Shown here piece by piece: positions 21,160 to 34,557 of a stretch of 64,000 nucleotides of DNA. This stretch comes from Bolinopsis microptera. Taxonomy: Eukaryota > Ctenophora > Tentaculata > Lobata > Bolinopsidae. The notes beneath the pieces were generated by a model, which worked only from the letters and a program-made list of their open reading frames with translations, had not been told where the DNA came from and made no database searches. The position numbers and the translations under genes were made by a program. Within the stretch, counting starts at the first letter, position 1, and each line of letters starts with the position of its first letter. The stretch spans positions 24,517,799-24,581,798 of the forward strand of contig NC_087072.1 in assembly GCF_026151205.1 (NCBI RefSeq), read 5' to 3'.

Positions 21160-22554
21160 TCAGTATACTAATTCTAACATTTATATCCTGATGTTAGAGA
21201 ATTGTCCAGAATAATAGTAAGGTACTTGAACCACAAAGATCAAGATTATTTAATTGTGTGGATAATTTGCATAATATACACAGTCATAACTTAAAATGCA
21301 GACAACAATTAAATAAAGATAAGCTGTAACAAAAGGAAATTAATTTCCTTGTGGCGCTTTCTACTGGATAAGTACTTGACACTTGAGGAACAAAAGTTAA
21401 TTAGTCAATATTATGTATCCTAATTCTTATCTTTCAATTGTTCTACCCATTGATGTTATCAATAATCCAATTTTATGATTATTATAACTCAGAAACTATG
21501 TCCCCTGTCGCCCAATACTAAGTAGGCCAGTATTCGCTTCATTGGTTTATTTTTCCTGTCACCATGCCTCGGTTAAAGTGGGGCCTCAACTTTGTGAGAC
21601 CGGTACGATAAGATTTGTTCTTATCACCAATAGCACAAATAAAAGTTGGGTGAAGTTAAGTGCTATCGGTGAAATAAAAGATGTAAAATATGTGCCAATG
21701 AAAAGTAAACCCCATCAATGTTTATGATACATTTTCTTGTTAACATGCCAGATTTTAACATGCCAGATTTTCGGATCATTCATGTAAATTCGCCCCTTCA
21801 GTGAAGAAGAAGGGAAGGTATAACCGTATATGGTGGTTTATTGAACAGACCCAAATGTGACCAGTTTCTTAAAACCTTAATTTGTCTCCGTATTAACTGT
21901 TATGTAACAGCTCTACTGAAACCGCTTCAGGCGACTAACTGTATCACTCTACGTTCCTAGCTTGCACATTTTAATTGCTCAAAAATACCTCTGCTCACTT
22001 AACAATTATGTCGTTAGTATCGGTTTTATTTTATTTCGGTATTTCAACGAGAATATCGGTGGTTTTGTCACGTGACTGAATGATTGAATGTGCCCAGAAA
22101 TGCCCTTCCTTGTTTGGCCCAAGAGTGGTCATAGTTTCCAGGCAGAAGAACCATGTAGTGAGATACATTGCGGGTGGTAAAGCGGTACGGTCACGTGATA
22201 ACTTTGTGATAATTACTGGTCACGTGTTATCGCAATTGTGTGATAATTACTGGGTTATCTAATACCTATTTAGTGCTTCTCCAAAACTGCTGTGGTTTTT
22301 CTAAATAATTATAATTTTTCACGTCAAACTTCTATTATTTGGCTGACCTAGCACATCGCGTGACAATATTTAATTTTCTGATATTTAAAACACTGTAATT
22401 CACAAGAATGGTGTTTTAAGATAGGCTGGACCTAGGTGGCCCATGAAAGGATATCATGAAGATGCTGAGAACGAGGATGGTTTTCAGCATTCTTATGTTA
22501 TATACTTAACTCATTTATTAGAATACGGCCCACTAACGTTATGTTGTATTTCAG
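21160..22554. other. non-coding; 5' region of the LRRFIP-like gene
   Basis: The initiator exon of the LRRFIP-like gene was expected here but I could not identify it. CACGTG palindromes occur at 22067, 22192 and 22220. Confidence 0.45.
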
Positions 22555-25500
22555 GGTGAAGCAAAGTTGATGAAAAGAAGGGAGGAAAGGAAGAGAGCAA
22601 GAAATGCACTGATAGAAGAGACAATCAGACTAGAAGCTGCTAATAACCCTGAAGTAAGTCATTCAAATGTGAGATTATATTGTATAAGTTATAACACTAA
22701 TTTTAAAACCTTGTTAATGAACCCACACTAAAATATTACATTTTTGCGGTCACTAGATTTTTCTATCATACCATGTTAACCAGACAAAGCTACTAGATTT
22801 GGCTACTTGTCAAAGAAAAGGTATTCATATTACTAGAAGACGCAGTGTCACAACCTAATGCCAAAATTATGATTTTCAGATTACAACAAATACCGGGCGC
22901 AATTATCAACCGATATTTTAATGTTTTAGTAAAGGTTTCAATTTAATTTAACTCTCAATGTTGTTATCATACCCTCATAATTCACCTTCTTGTCACATAA
23001 TAAATTCAATCATTTCTCAATCCAATCACCGATACATTGGTTGAAGCCAGCATTAAATTTCAGATTTGGATTACAGTATTGAATCAGTAATTTATTTATT
23101 ACTATTTCTCTTTGTGCCTCCACTAAGAACCCTCTTTATCATTTAGTCAACTCCACTTCTTGATTCTCTCATCATGCGTAGGCTTTATCTTGTCGTCTAT
23201 ATAATTCTTTTGTATCCGGTTCTGTACACGGAAATAGTTGGTAAAATAACTGGAAGTGTATGTCTAATAGAGGATAATATCTAGCTACCATGCTATTTAG
23301 CTCGTAGTTATACCATTGTGATCTACCTCCGCCCTCCATACTGCAATACTGCACGCTAATACTGCATACTGTTCTATACTCTATAATCTACAGTGGTATG
23401 ACAGGAGTATAGTGTATAGCAGATGTTTGTGTTGTGATATATTTTACTATATTGCCATACTTTTGGCTTAATGATCGTGAGTCATTATTATGAAGAGGAA
23501 AATCTAATCATAAGGTTACAGAGAGATACAAAGAGATAAAATACAATTTAAAAGTATTTTAATAACTTTCGTCTTTGATAGTAGTCATTAAAATACTCGC
23601 TGTACACAATACTCAATATTCAGCATTGAATTAGATATTTTATCCGCTTCTAGCCCACCAGTGTTTCATTAGTAGATCTGCACAGTGCTACATATGATAA
23701 ATGTCTTGTAACCTCTACCAACCCTCTCGAATGTATGCTGTAGTAAAGCCTCTAAGCATTTTCAATCGTAACTCTAATTGAAGGCATAATTAGAGTTATT
23801 TAATTAGACATGAAGTCTGCATCCTGTTACTACCTAACCCAGATTAAACTTTACAATAGCGCATCCTATTACAGCCTGAAAGCTACCTTCCAAGTCATGA
23901 ATATAATGTGGAGATACATATACAAACGCACCTGTTTACCTTTTGTATATATTGTGTGTTGTTAAATTTAGTGGTTTACTGGACTGCACAGCGTCATTAC
24001 ATCTCATTAAATTATAATTTACAAGCTCTCTGGCCGTTTTAAGGGCAGGTAAAATAATTACAGGACTTTCTGTGATGGTGTAGGTTCACCGTGGTCGTTT
24101 GCCGAGTAGTTTTGAGAGCTTAGTTCTGTCAGAGATATAGAGTTGTAGTAACTGTAGAGAGATATAGACTGTAGAGTTGTAGTAAGAGAGAGAATTTACA
24201 ATGAGAATAGTTTCACGCAAAGTCACACTTCATTGTATAATATGAGGTGGTGACGTGAGGGAGACCACACACACACTGCTAACACTTCCGTGCTGGTATT
24301 GTGTCCCAACTCTGGAGACTCAGGAGCAACATTGTGCTGGTCATGTTGTAATAAGTCAGAGTAACTTGAGATTCAGATAATTGTAGCTGTACTATTGTTG
24401 CTATTACTACGGACTATATTCTGTGTGATGTCCTATTAGAATTGTAGCGGTTACGCTTACATTCCAACCATCTGTTAGCTAAAAGTAGGAATTCTCAAAC
24501 GAAACACATTTAAAATGCGCTCAGTTTCCTGGTCTGCTAGTTAGAGGCCTATAGTTAGAGCCCCTGTGCTACTATGATTACATAGACCGGGCCCTTATCC
24601 CTTTTATGGGGTGTAATCTTGTAACGCGCTTTCAATAGTCATTCTCATTCTTTAGTCATTCTCAGTATCTTTTCATTCTCTACAGCCATATTTTGTTATT
24701 AAGTTTGTTTCGTCGTTATCTGATATGCTTAAAATAGATTCACAGCCGCATTAGCATAAAGTGTTCAATTACTTTTTGTGTGATAAAGGCAATCCTGCAC
24801 GTATATAGTACCAGTGTTCATAAGTTCTTTGCTTTGTGTATTTTGGTTTTGATAAGACAATTGTACAGCTGTTATAAAACTTAGCTACCTCGAGAGACTT
24901 ATACACTGGCGGCTAGACGTTGCGGATATGCCAGTAATACATTCTCAATAGAAAGATACAAAACGGAAGATGACTATGACGGCGTCTGTTTTGTAATTTA
25001 AGCTGCACACATGCACAGAGTACAGCTGCGAGCAATTATACCTTTTTGGAAATGTATTTTTGTAATCCAGTCTCGTACTCCTTGGTATACTTTCTGTTAA
25101 TCGCCTGGTTTTCTTGTTGAAACTTCCTTGTAATTATTGAAACACAAGGAAATATTTTCGTTTTAGGTTCTTATATTGCTTCAATCGCCCTGAAACCTTT
25201 GAGTTATCTTGCACAAACCGGCTGGCAGCCCTCTGACTGGCAGTGTGTAATTGCGACAAGTATATCAATGCCTCGGTTTAATCTGGAGTGCTGTTTTCTA
25301 CCAGTCTCTCCCTGGGCCGTGGCTACACCCTGTTTTAGTAATAGCCTGTGTTTGGTTTATATATCATCAAAATGTTTTGTTTGTTGATGAGAGTCGTTAG
25401 TCGCTGTATTTAATACCCGATTTGAAGGTTGAGAAATGTTCATCAAAATGAACTGAAATGTTGCCCTGTAATGGGAACGGCGCTGTCAAGTATTGCAGAT

Positions 25501-28500
25501 GCTACAGGTCTAGCTGCCCAACTTACCGAAACAGTAGAACCAGCTACACACCGCCGCAAGTCCTCCATAGACTGGAACAAGTTGTACAATGTCACGCTCA
25601 CTGACGTCTACGGGCAACAGATCCTCATACCTGTAAGTCTGAGAAAATAAGATTGTGAATCTATTTTAGTAGCCCCTCATTTGGGTGATTAATTGACTTT
25701 TAGCTCGTCGGCAGTGATGAATTAGTAGAGCCCCAGCCCCAGCTGTAGCTGTAGCTGCAGTTAGTTTGTGTGTAAACAATATTGTTTGCTATGTAAAGGT
25801 AAACACCCGTGCTAACCCTGCCTCTGATGTTTTTGACTCAGATTAGTTGATTGTTTTTCTAGCGTTGCTTGCTGTTACACTCATTCAAACTAAGTTGCCA
25901 CTCCCTTTTCAACTCCGATATGGGCAAAGACAAGAAGATGAAAAAGCAGAAAATCACAGACAAGCTAAAACTCAAAGGTGGTAAAGAAAAGAATTCTAGA
26001 AATGGCGTCAGTACAGTCTCGAATGCAGCTCCGTCCTCAACTATTGAACAAACAGAAGGCACTACAGCAAGACCTGATGTATTAATATTAAAAGATCAGA
26101 GTACTAATAGTGGTACTTTAGCAGAGCATTCAGATCAGGGTAAACTAACTCGTTTAGCAGAGAGTGATCCCAGTATTTTCCCTGAAGAGACCGTCTGTCT
26201 GATGAAGAGGAATGATGCTCCAAGCCCTATTATAGGGTCTAAAGGTTTCAGGATGTCGGTTGATGACCCTACTATAGCTCATGCAGTAGATCCACCCCGT
26301 AACACAAAACAAAAGAAGAAAACCCCGACGAAAGGGTCCTACTTCAGCCCTATGTTATGGAGGAAGAGTAAGGCAGGAGACATTCCTCACCTTATATCCA
26401 GGAAGAGTATAGTCGGTGACCTTCCCTCACCACTCCCACCAAACCCAGGTGTAACTCCTCCCTCTTCTCCAGCTCAACCAGACACACCTAAACCAGGCCC
26501 CCCTAGTCTGATAGAGCGACTCCGCAGTAACATGACCGTAAGAAGAGACTCAGCAGACCATCCCTCAACTCAGGAGTCAATAGCTAAGTTTGGGAACATG
26601 GTCAACACCATCAAGGTGACTAACCGTATGTCCAGAACCAGAGCCAGACGTGTCGGAGTGATAGGGAGTCCGGGTAGTGTGGTGCTGCCGGACACACAGT
26701 TTATATCCCAGCTGTATGAGGGGTTACCACTGCCTCCCCAGCGAGTGGTTATACCTGTTGTGGGTGGTGAGAGACCGAGGTATATGACACAACCAGGTCA
26801 CGTGTCACCTGGTTACCATGGTCACGTGTCACCTGGTTACCATGGTCACGTGTCACCCGGTTACCATGGTCACGTGTCACCTGGTTACCATGGTCACGTG
26901 TCACCTGGTTACCATGGTCACGTGTCACCTGGTTACCATGGTCACGTGTCACCTGGTTACCATGGTCACGTGTCACCTGGTTACCATGGTCACGTGTCAC
27001 CTGGTTACCATGGTGATAGTGAGAGTCCTGGTGTTACTGGGTCAGAGAGTTCTAACTCCTCCCCCTACAGTTACAGTACTCCTCTATCTAACAGCTCCTC
27101 CTCTCAGGTAACACTGATCATATCTCATTCATAAAATTGTCAACTGTTATACATGTACAATGTACATGTACAATGTACATTGTGAACTTAAATACACATT
27201 GTATCACATCTCCCAAATCACAAGGGCTACAAATTGTGGAGTCCTCTAAATTCAATATCAACCTCTGCCCTTTAATCACTATCGTCACGACAATTAATCA
27301 CTCCCAATAACACGGGGCTTGCTCCTCCAACAATATGTCAGAGGTACCCTGGGTGGGGGACTGATTCACTGATTGATGGACTTACTTCCACCTTCTTACT
27401 ACCTTGTTAATATCATTGCTTTATTAAGTTTATTTTCCTAGATGCATTGCAGATTGCTTGGCGCACCCATTTGTACAATATTGTACGTTTGTTTATTGTG
27501 CTGGAAGCTACCTGGAAGCTAATATTAGTACTAATATAAGTACTATTTGTACACTTCGGCGCCCCAATTTTGATTTGTTTGGTTACATTCCTTCTGCTAA
27601 GAGCAATCATTCGACGGCTGTTTCTTCACGCCAAATGCCACACGTTGAACGATTACTATGTTTTCTTTCTGAGTTAGCCGACGCTGCAACGACTCTTTGT
27701 AATGTACATTGTTCGACAGTGATTCCGTGGCCGGTCAGTGCCGGAATTGTTATTTCCAGGAACCGGGATTCTTAATTTGAAATACGCCAGAATTTGAAAA
27801 TGAAGTTATACTTTTGAAAAATGGAATGCCGCTAAAGTAAGATGCTGCCCGATATCCCGGTCGATCAGTGACACTATACAGTATAAGATGGACAATGGCT
27901 GCTGATAGGTTGAATATTTGTCCTCCAAATTAAAGGCTTTCGTGATATGACGTGATATGACGTGATATGACGTGGATCACACTTTCAAAATACCATACAA
28001 TAACCATGAGCTAGCTCTCATTTACATTACAAATATATATTATTATAACATCATAGCATTTTAACTAGATGTAAATCACCCTCTTTCACCCCAAAGTACA
28101 TGATGTTATATCTTGATATGTAATATGTGATAACACTGGATGTGTTTCAGGCGGCAGATAAGAAGCCCAGTATAGGAGTACAGGGGATATCGCCCAGAGA
28201 GATCGCTGCTAAAACAACTCCCTATAATGCGGTATGTCAGACTGTTTATCACTTTAAAATGTGAACTCTTTCAGTTCCACATTCCAATATCAACGTTATG
28301 ATAATATCATGATTATAACTACCCATACGGCCTTTAGTTCAGCAATTTGACCACTTTCTATGTAGAAACAAAGTTCTAGAAGAATCCTATCTTATCTTCC
28401 ATTTATCAGGATATCAGATCTAACGCTCCTGATGTGGAATTAGACGTGGACATACCCACAGATCTGTTAGATAACCCTACTGTTATCAGGCTAGCTCAGC

Positions 28501-30602
28501 AACTCCAAACCAGCGAAAACCACAGGTACATTGCCAGCTCGTTGCGCATCATTTTCAACTATTGAGTGGGGGGGGGGGAGATAATTATTCTTAAGTCTCA
28601 ATTTTTGTCATGATTAATATGAGAATTTTATGCGATTTGGTTATAGAGTTTTGGATATTCTATAACAAGAAGTATCTTGTCCTCAGAAAAGAAGTGCTGA
28701 TAAATTGTGCCAAGTTAGAAAACGAGCGCTCCACCCTTATTTACAAAGTAGAAGATCTCAAAGATCTCCTTGAAGACCAGTCAGAATTAGCATCAGAACT
28801 GAAAATAACACTTAAAGCAAAGTGCCGGGATATTGAAAAGTTAAAGATGCAAATGACGCAGCGATCTAAAGAGGTGGACTTGTTAACCTGTCAAGTTCAG
28901 CAACGGGAGGAACTGCTCAAGGAGAAAGCTGGCATCATTATTACCCAACTAGGAGATATCATGGAGGTCAGTGCGATTGATAATGCTGTATATCAGGGAA
29001 TACTACTTTTCAATGCTATTCTACATATAGCATGATATTTATAATAATCAAGATGTGATTTTGTTGGACCGTCTAAATTGATCACTAATTGTTGATATTT
29101 TCTTGTTTGACTGCTACGCCTGCTATTGGATCGTGATGTGAGTCTGCTTGTTTACTTCAGGCTACTATTAACACAGTTTTTATAATATTAAACATTGTAA
29201 CAGGTGCCTCTTGATGAAATCAACCTTGAAAACGGAGATAATGTAACGGAAAAGTATTCCATAAAGAAAGTGGAAGACATTGAAAAGCAAAACAACCAGC
29301 TCAAGGAGGAGGTTAGTGTTGGTTCATCCTATTTAATAAACTGGGCATGTAAATTGTCAACACACTTTTGCATCAACTCCCCACCGTTAGGAGTCGTTTA
29401 CTATCTTTACTTATTACTTTATCACTGAGGAAGAGGGTCTCTAAACCACTGATTATCCTTTCATATTGCTTCCAAATTTCCACGGTAACGATTTAATGAG
29501 TGGCCCTAACTCTAGCTGAATTATAATCCTCTCCCAGCTCAGTATAACCCCCTCAATTCAGATCGCAGCGTTAAGAGAAGAACTACAGTCACGTGCTCAG
29601 AACCACGTGTCAAATAACACACCTGACGTCACAGCCCCAGACTATCAGAACCTTATGAACGTTAGGCGACAACTGGAGAAAGATATAGAGGTCTATAAAG
29701 CTCGCCTAACTGTTGAGGAGAGAGACAAGATCAAACTCCAGGGTCAGATATCTGTACTCGATAGTCAAGTCAAGAGATATCGCGGCCAAGTGCAATCATC
29801 GGTAAGTTCAATCTTCAACAACTATTTCAGAAAGATTTTTGTTAGTTACTACAGAATTGATGTTTCAGTTTTTTTTTGTTGAATAAAAGTTAGAGTCTAG
29901 TGATATAGTTTTATATTTCAAATTATCGAGAATTTTAATCTCAATTTGAACGTAGCCTGAGGGTGAGACTGTAACCGAGAGTGACCAGATTGGCCAGGCT
30001 AACAGTGGGAGTGAAGGTTTAATAGAGTGTACGCTGAGTGGGCTTTTTATTACATGCCAGACTTTCAATTTGTGTGTGTGTGTGTTGAGTTGTTAAAATC
30101 CAACCTTGGTGAACATTATGTAATTGTTAGCATTTGTGATGTAACAATTTGTAATCTATATTCAAGCATGACTTCATCTGATCTAAAGGGATAGTTGTGC
30201 TGGGCGTAAAGTGAAATGTGTGAACCTTTTAACGCTGACGGCGAAAACAACGTAAGCTGTCTGTAGTCAGTTTGTTTGCTACAACATAGGACTCCGCAAA
30301 CAATTTGTTAATGTTTTATTGTTGCAGTCCGAGGCTGAAGATGAGGCGCTCAGAGAAAAACGTCGACTTCAAAAAGAGGTAAGGATTAGCGTTCAGTGAG
30401 GGTAAGTTTGACTAGGATATGAAACCACATTAATTGAGGTTTATGCCCTAAAGCAACACGATCGATGCTTTTCCTTATCCCTCTTTCTCATCGTAATTTT
30501 TCCCAGCTGAGGATAAAAAACGAAGAATTAACACACTGCCGTGACGAATGCGGTATGTTAACAAAGAAACTGGAAAAAACACGGACAGTAAACAACAGAT
30601 AG
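22555..30602 (+). CDS. LRRFIP1/2 homologue (Flightless-I-interacting coiled-coil protein), first exon not found
   Basis: LRRFIP proteins are cytoplasmic coiled-coil proteins that bind Flightless-I; vertebrate members act in Wnt and innate nucleic-acid signalling. Exons: 22555-22653 (GEAKLMKRREERKRARN, the conserved family N-terminus), about 25499-25632 (RRKSSIDW), 25863-27107 (low-complexity Ser/Pro-rich, with the 24-bp repeats), 28151-28231, 28410-28525, 28687-28966, 29204-29311, 29562-29801, 30328-30378 and 30507-30602 (TAG). Borders are GT-AG and phases match from 25863 on. The last six exons form the diagnostic coiled coil: YKVEDLKDLLED, QQREELLKEKAG, then the C-terminal SVLDSQVKRYRG and LTKKLEKTR. 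The link from 22653 to 25499 has mismatched phase, so a small exon is missing. ATG 25921 may be an alternative start. Confidence 0.85.
22654..25498. other. large intron of the LRRFIP-like gene
   Basis: No open exon was recognised, although exon phases require at least one more small exon here. No clear mobile element is seen. Short duplications such as repeated ATACTGCA near 23340-23370 occur. Confidence 0.5.
26796..27011 (+). repeat. coding minisatellite, 9 x 24 bp
   Basis: Nine nearly identical units of GGTCACGTGTCACCTGGTTA plus CCAT encode GHVSPGYH nine times in the LRRFIP-like protein. Each unit contains CACGTG and GGTTACC palindromes. Other frames on both strands stay open because the period is a multiple of three. 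Confidence 0.95.
27108..28150. other. intron of the LRRFIP-like gene
   Basis: Holds short repeats: TGTACAATGTACA-type palindromes near 27151-27180, and three copies of GTGATATGAC at about 27942-27972. An open frame at 27458-27775 shows no domain and is taken as chance. Confidence 0.5.
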
Positions 30603-31430
30603 TGAGCCTATAATGTTCCACATTGGAACACATCTCCTTTTCGACGATATCACATGTAATTAGGCTAATTAGTTGATAATTAGCCTAATTGTCAGATATA
30701 CTTAGGCTTCTTTCTGGGGACTAAAATAATGTGTTACTTGGCAGGGGCAACTCCTCCGGTTAATACACACACAGACTACTATGTCTCTTGTTTTAGTTGA
30801 TATATTGACAATCTTAGAAAAATAATAATACACATTTTGATAAATAACGCTACAAAGTGGGGCCGTCATCAGAGGAATTGCTAATTGGTGCGATATTGCA
30901 TGTTACCTGAGGGCTAAACTTTTCTAGTATAAACGCACCTAAAAACATGCTTTTAACTTTGTTTAAGTTTAATTTTACGTCTTAGCATTAATTTTTTATA
31001 CAGAAAGAAAAGACACTAGTAAGAAACAAACAATTGCTATTCTATAAAATTAATTATCCTATAATGTGTTAGATCATAAATCAGTCACAGAACGCCTAAA
31101 TTGTTTAAATAGTTTTGAGGTTTTCAGGGTTTGGCAAATTGGTCCCTCCTGTTGGAGGTATTGCATTCCGACAATATGATATGATTAGTATCAATAATTC
31201 AACAGAGTTAACTTTTTTACCAATGTTGTTTGAAGCACAGATATTATGCTAAAATTGATATTTCAAATTTTGTATCAAACCGAAAACATGATCCTTTTAT
31301 TGTCTTACATTATTATTACTAACGTACATATTATTTTAATTAGTATAACTCCACTTTCGACCTACAACCTATTATTTATATATATTTGACGGCCACCTAT
31401 TTTTTTTTTCTAGTATCACGTTTCGACCCC
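30603..31430. other. non-coding, 3' of the LRRFIP-like gene
   Basis: No gene is seen. A short inverted pair (GTAATTAGGCTAATTAG / CTAATTATCAACTAATTAGCC region) lies near 30655-30690. Confidence 0.45.
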
Positions 31431-31505
31431 CACGGTCGTTTCACTATGGTCGTCCTGACAATACAAGGGGAGCCGCGCACTTCGTGCGCGGCGGGTCATA
31501 CAACG
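31430..31505. repeat. GC-rich hairpin repeat (copy 1; copy 2 at 33405-33486)
   Basis: CGACCCCCACGGTCG is followed by GCCGCGCAC-TTCG-TGCGCGGC and GTCATACAACGTATGAC. Three consecutive short inverted repeats stand in otherwise AT-rich DNA. The 33405 copy retains the same order with a diverged central stem. Confidence 0.7.
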
Positions 31506-32126
31506 TATGACAATTTTTTTCATAATCGCACCGGTCGGTTTTTCCAGGGAGTGCGGTTACAAAACTAATCGCACTGTTTTGAGAGAAATTTTTTGCTTAA
31601 ACATTAAAATACCCGAAGATCGAGTATTGTTAAGTGATTTAGCATGCTCGACCAGAATTATAATATTTGAATGTTGAAGGACCACAATTGACAATTATCA
31701 AATTTCAAAACAAAATTGTGTTCAGGTTCACAAATTTTGAAAATAATAATAACCTCACCTGGGGACCCCAGGCTATTATGTATTATGTTCATAAACAATA
31801 AAGATTAATAATAACCTACCAAGACGCGGGTTGTAGCGTGATGCACTACTGGGTCGCGCCGCGCATCAAATAATTCTTCTTCGGTAGATCGGCGAGATGC
31901 ACCACTGTGCCTCACCGAGCTGCGAAGGATTGACATCGTGAATCAATCTACACTCTACTGTCACGTGACTTTTTAAACACGTTCTCTTGGTGGCCCTAAG
32001 TGACTATTCGAAATCATAGCCCTCTAATCTGATTGCTGGTCCTTGCTCTAACCAGAGCCCTCTCGCTTGCAGTAGCGCGCGACCGCTGAAACAAGCGCGT
32101 CACGCAGTACGCGTATACACATGGCA

Positions 32127-33224
32127 CAGGGGGGGGGGGGCTGAAACCAGCTTTTCGATCAAATTCTGCCATTTGTAGTCAAACGTCGCCAACAGTTGCT
32201 TTCGTCCAATGAAATCGCTGCATTTTGCAAGTCAGTATGCATAATTGAATTGCATATATTCATATGCGGAGCTTTGCTTACATAATGTAGCGATTTCATT
32301 TGTAGCGCGATGCGTTACTGTGCCGCGCCGCGCTGCCATAAATTGACATCGTCAATTAACGATTTCATTGAACGAGAGCAGCTGTTGGCGACGTTTGACT
32401 TAGTGAAGTCATTCCCAATCTCATTTTTAAATCCCGGGATTCGGGAATCCCGACCGAAATAAATCCCGGGATTCCCGAAAATCGGGAAAAATTTCCCGGA
32501 TTCCCGAAAATCGGGAATTTCCCGGGATTTCCCGGAAATCGGGATTCTCGAACATTTTGACATACGTTGCATGCCACTTTTCGCGAAACATGTATCAACG
32601 AACATTAAAAGTTTGTTGAAACAAATGTGAAATGGTACCAATCCTGGAGTTCGACTACGAGTTTAATAAAAGTGTACTTGAAGCAGTATATAGAGTGTCA
32701 ATTCACAATTGCAATTTTGATTAGAATTTTTTGGACTTAATTTCAATGGAGAGGATTCTATCAACGACGTTAGCTCGTGAAAAGATAAATCCACTGATAT
32801 TTCATGATCCGCCTCAGGTTGTTCATTGTTCATCGCTCTTTTGTCTATGATTCTGAGTCATTATCTATAGCTTGAATCTTCATCGTCGAGCAGTCAAAGC
32901 AGTCAACTCTGCCGAGTCAGGGTCTTCAGTGGTATTTTATTTGTCTTTGCGATGAGTGTTATATCATGATCATTTATTACCCAGCGTGAGCATCGAAGAT
33001 TCGAGCATTATCAAGCTAATATAGGCGCTAAAATTATTAAAACTACATTGCATAAAATTTCCCGAAATTCGGGAAATAAAAAAATTTCCCGGTCGGGAAT
33101 TTCAGGTCAAAAATGGTCGGGAAATCCCGGGATCGGGAATTCCCGACATCGTATCGGGATTGACTTCACTAATTTGACTACAAATGGCAGCGTTTGATCG
33201 AAAACCTGGTTTCAGCTCCCCCTG
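32127..33224. mobile_element. hAT-like non-autonomous DNA transposon
   Basis: About 1.1 kb with inverted ends: CAGGGGG...GCTGAAACCAGC on the left and CTGGTTTCAGCTCCCCCTG on the right. The inverted similarity continues for about 50 bp. The CAGGG-type tip suits hAT elements. The 8 bp flanks ACATGGCA and TGATGGCT match at 5 of 8 positions. Clusters of CCCGGGATT/AATCCCGGG-type words lie at 32430-32545 and 33055-33160. No transposase is seen. Confidence 0.6.
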
Positions 33225-33302
33225 TGATGGCTATGTGAAATTTGATCCCAACCCTAACCCTAACCCAATTTCTAACAAAAGCATATGATGAAACTTTTGT
33301 AC

Positions 33303-33538
33303 TTGTAGCGCGATGCGTTAATTGATGATGTCAATTCATCGCAGCTCGGCGCGACACAGTAGCGCATCTCGCCGATCGCTGTGAGAAACCTTGTACATTG
33401 TATCACGTTGCGACCCCCACGGTCGTTTCACGATACAGGGGGAGCCGCGCGCACTCCGTTCGCGGCGGGTCATACAACGTATGACAAAAGAAACCTTATT
33501 GAGTGCGCGGCGCGGCACAGTAACGCATCGCGCTACAA
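33303..33538. mobile_element. small TIR element with 18-bp perfect inverted repeat
   Basis: TTGTAGCGCGATGCGTTA (33303-33320) is exactly inverted at 33521-33538. The 236-bp interior includes the GC-hairpin repeat. Related termini occur near 31830 and at 32299-32320, so this belongs to a family. Confidence 0.65.
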
Positions 33539-33745
33539 CATACAAGTGATCGAAACAGTTTTTCGCCAATATCTCGCTAGGGGAGCATGTTAACCCTATG
33601 TTATGGGGGTGTTTCGGAATCAGCGTCCGAAAAACATCGATTGGAGTTGGTCTCAACTCTCAACTGTCAGGGACCCTTTTCACTTTTAAAACAATCTCGA
33701 AGATCGAATGTAGACTGTAGAGCTTGATTTAGCACGCTCGAGCAT

Positions 33746-34557
33746 GAAGTCTCTAGGTAAAGTTGGACTTGACATACGTTGCATGCCAATTTTCCCACGC
33801 GAAGCGCGCGCCGCCGAAGGGATACGTAACATGTATCAAATAGGGCTACGTAACATGTTGTACTTGTAGGTTTACAACCTACCAGGACGCGCGCCGAGTT
33901 GCGCGGACTCGTCGACGACGTCTAATATATGGAACAGATATTTTACGAGTATCACCCGTTAAGTAACATTGAACATGTATCAAATAAATCACAGGCTATC
34001 TATACATCACATCTCCGCAAGCAATCCTCGCGCGCGCGCAACTTTTTCGTTGCATGGTAACGGACGGAAGGAAGGACAGATGACAACATATTTAAAAAGC
34101 GACTTTGAGTTCGCATGCTTTGTATCAAAGCTTAGCTAATTATGAGTCCTATGGACTCAATTAATTGATGATTCAAATCTACATTGTTGTAAATTATATT
34201 GTTATATATTATTCTATTTGTTTTCCAAAAAAAATTTTTTAAACCCACCTATCTCGTTTTCCAAAATCCATGTTTTTCTGCAAAAACCTCCATTCGTAAC
34301 CTTTCACTATTGCCTTTTTACAAAAGGGTGAAATGGGAAAAATGTAGACTAGATACTATTTCTGCTATTATATTATATATATTATGAGTGAATTTAAATA
34401 CTGATACTGATAGCCAATAAGATATCATTAAGCAGAGTCCCGTTTTTAATATTTTGACAGTCCTCATTATTTGGAATAATTTTAGTTGTTTCCAAACCAC
34501 GAATGACGAATGTAATCACTTTGTTTATTTTATGTTTATTCTGGCCCATTCGTATTA
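33746..34557. other. non-coding, repeat-derived
   Basis: About 110 bp at 33858-33970 is shared with 52098-52200 (AGGTTTACAACCTA ... GATATTTTACGAGTATCAC). The remainder is AT-rich with no gene. Confidence 0.55.

Larger units (their letters stand above)
31947..33720. mobile_element. MITE-like repeat family A (copy 2), split by two insertions
   Basis: Sequence homologous to 3475-3799 is found as 31947-32034, 33241-33300 and 33545-33720, in the same order. The gaps are filled by about 1.2 kb containing a hAT-like element and by about 240 bp bounded by an 18-bp inverted repeat. Confidence 0.65.

Noticed and set aside
26749-27111. CRISPR-like regular repeats
   Set aside because: The 24-bp units are contiguous without spacers and lie in a eukaryotic coding exon.
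27458-27775. 105-codon ORF in an LRRFIP-like intron
   Set aside because: No domain, lies between confirmed exons in the same orientation, and starts outside any splice context.
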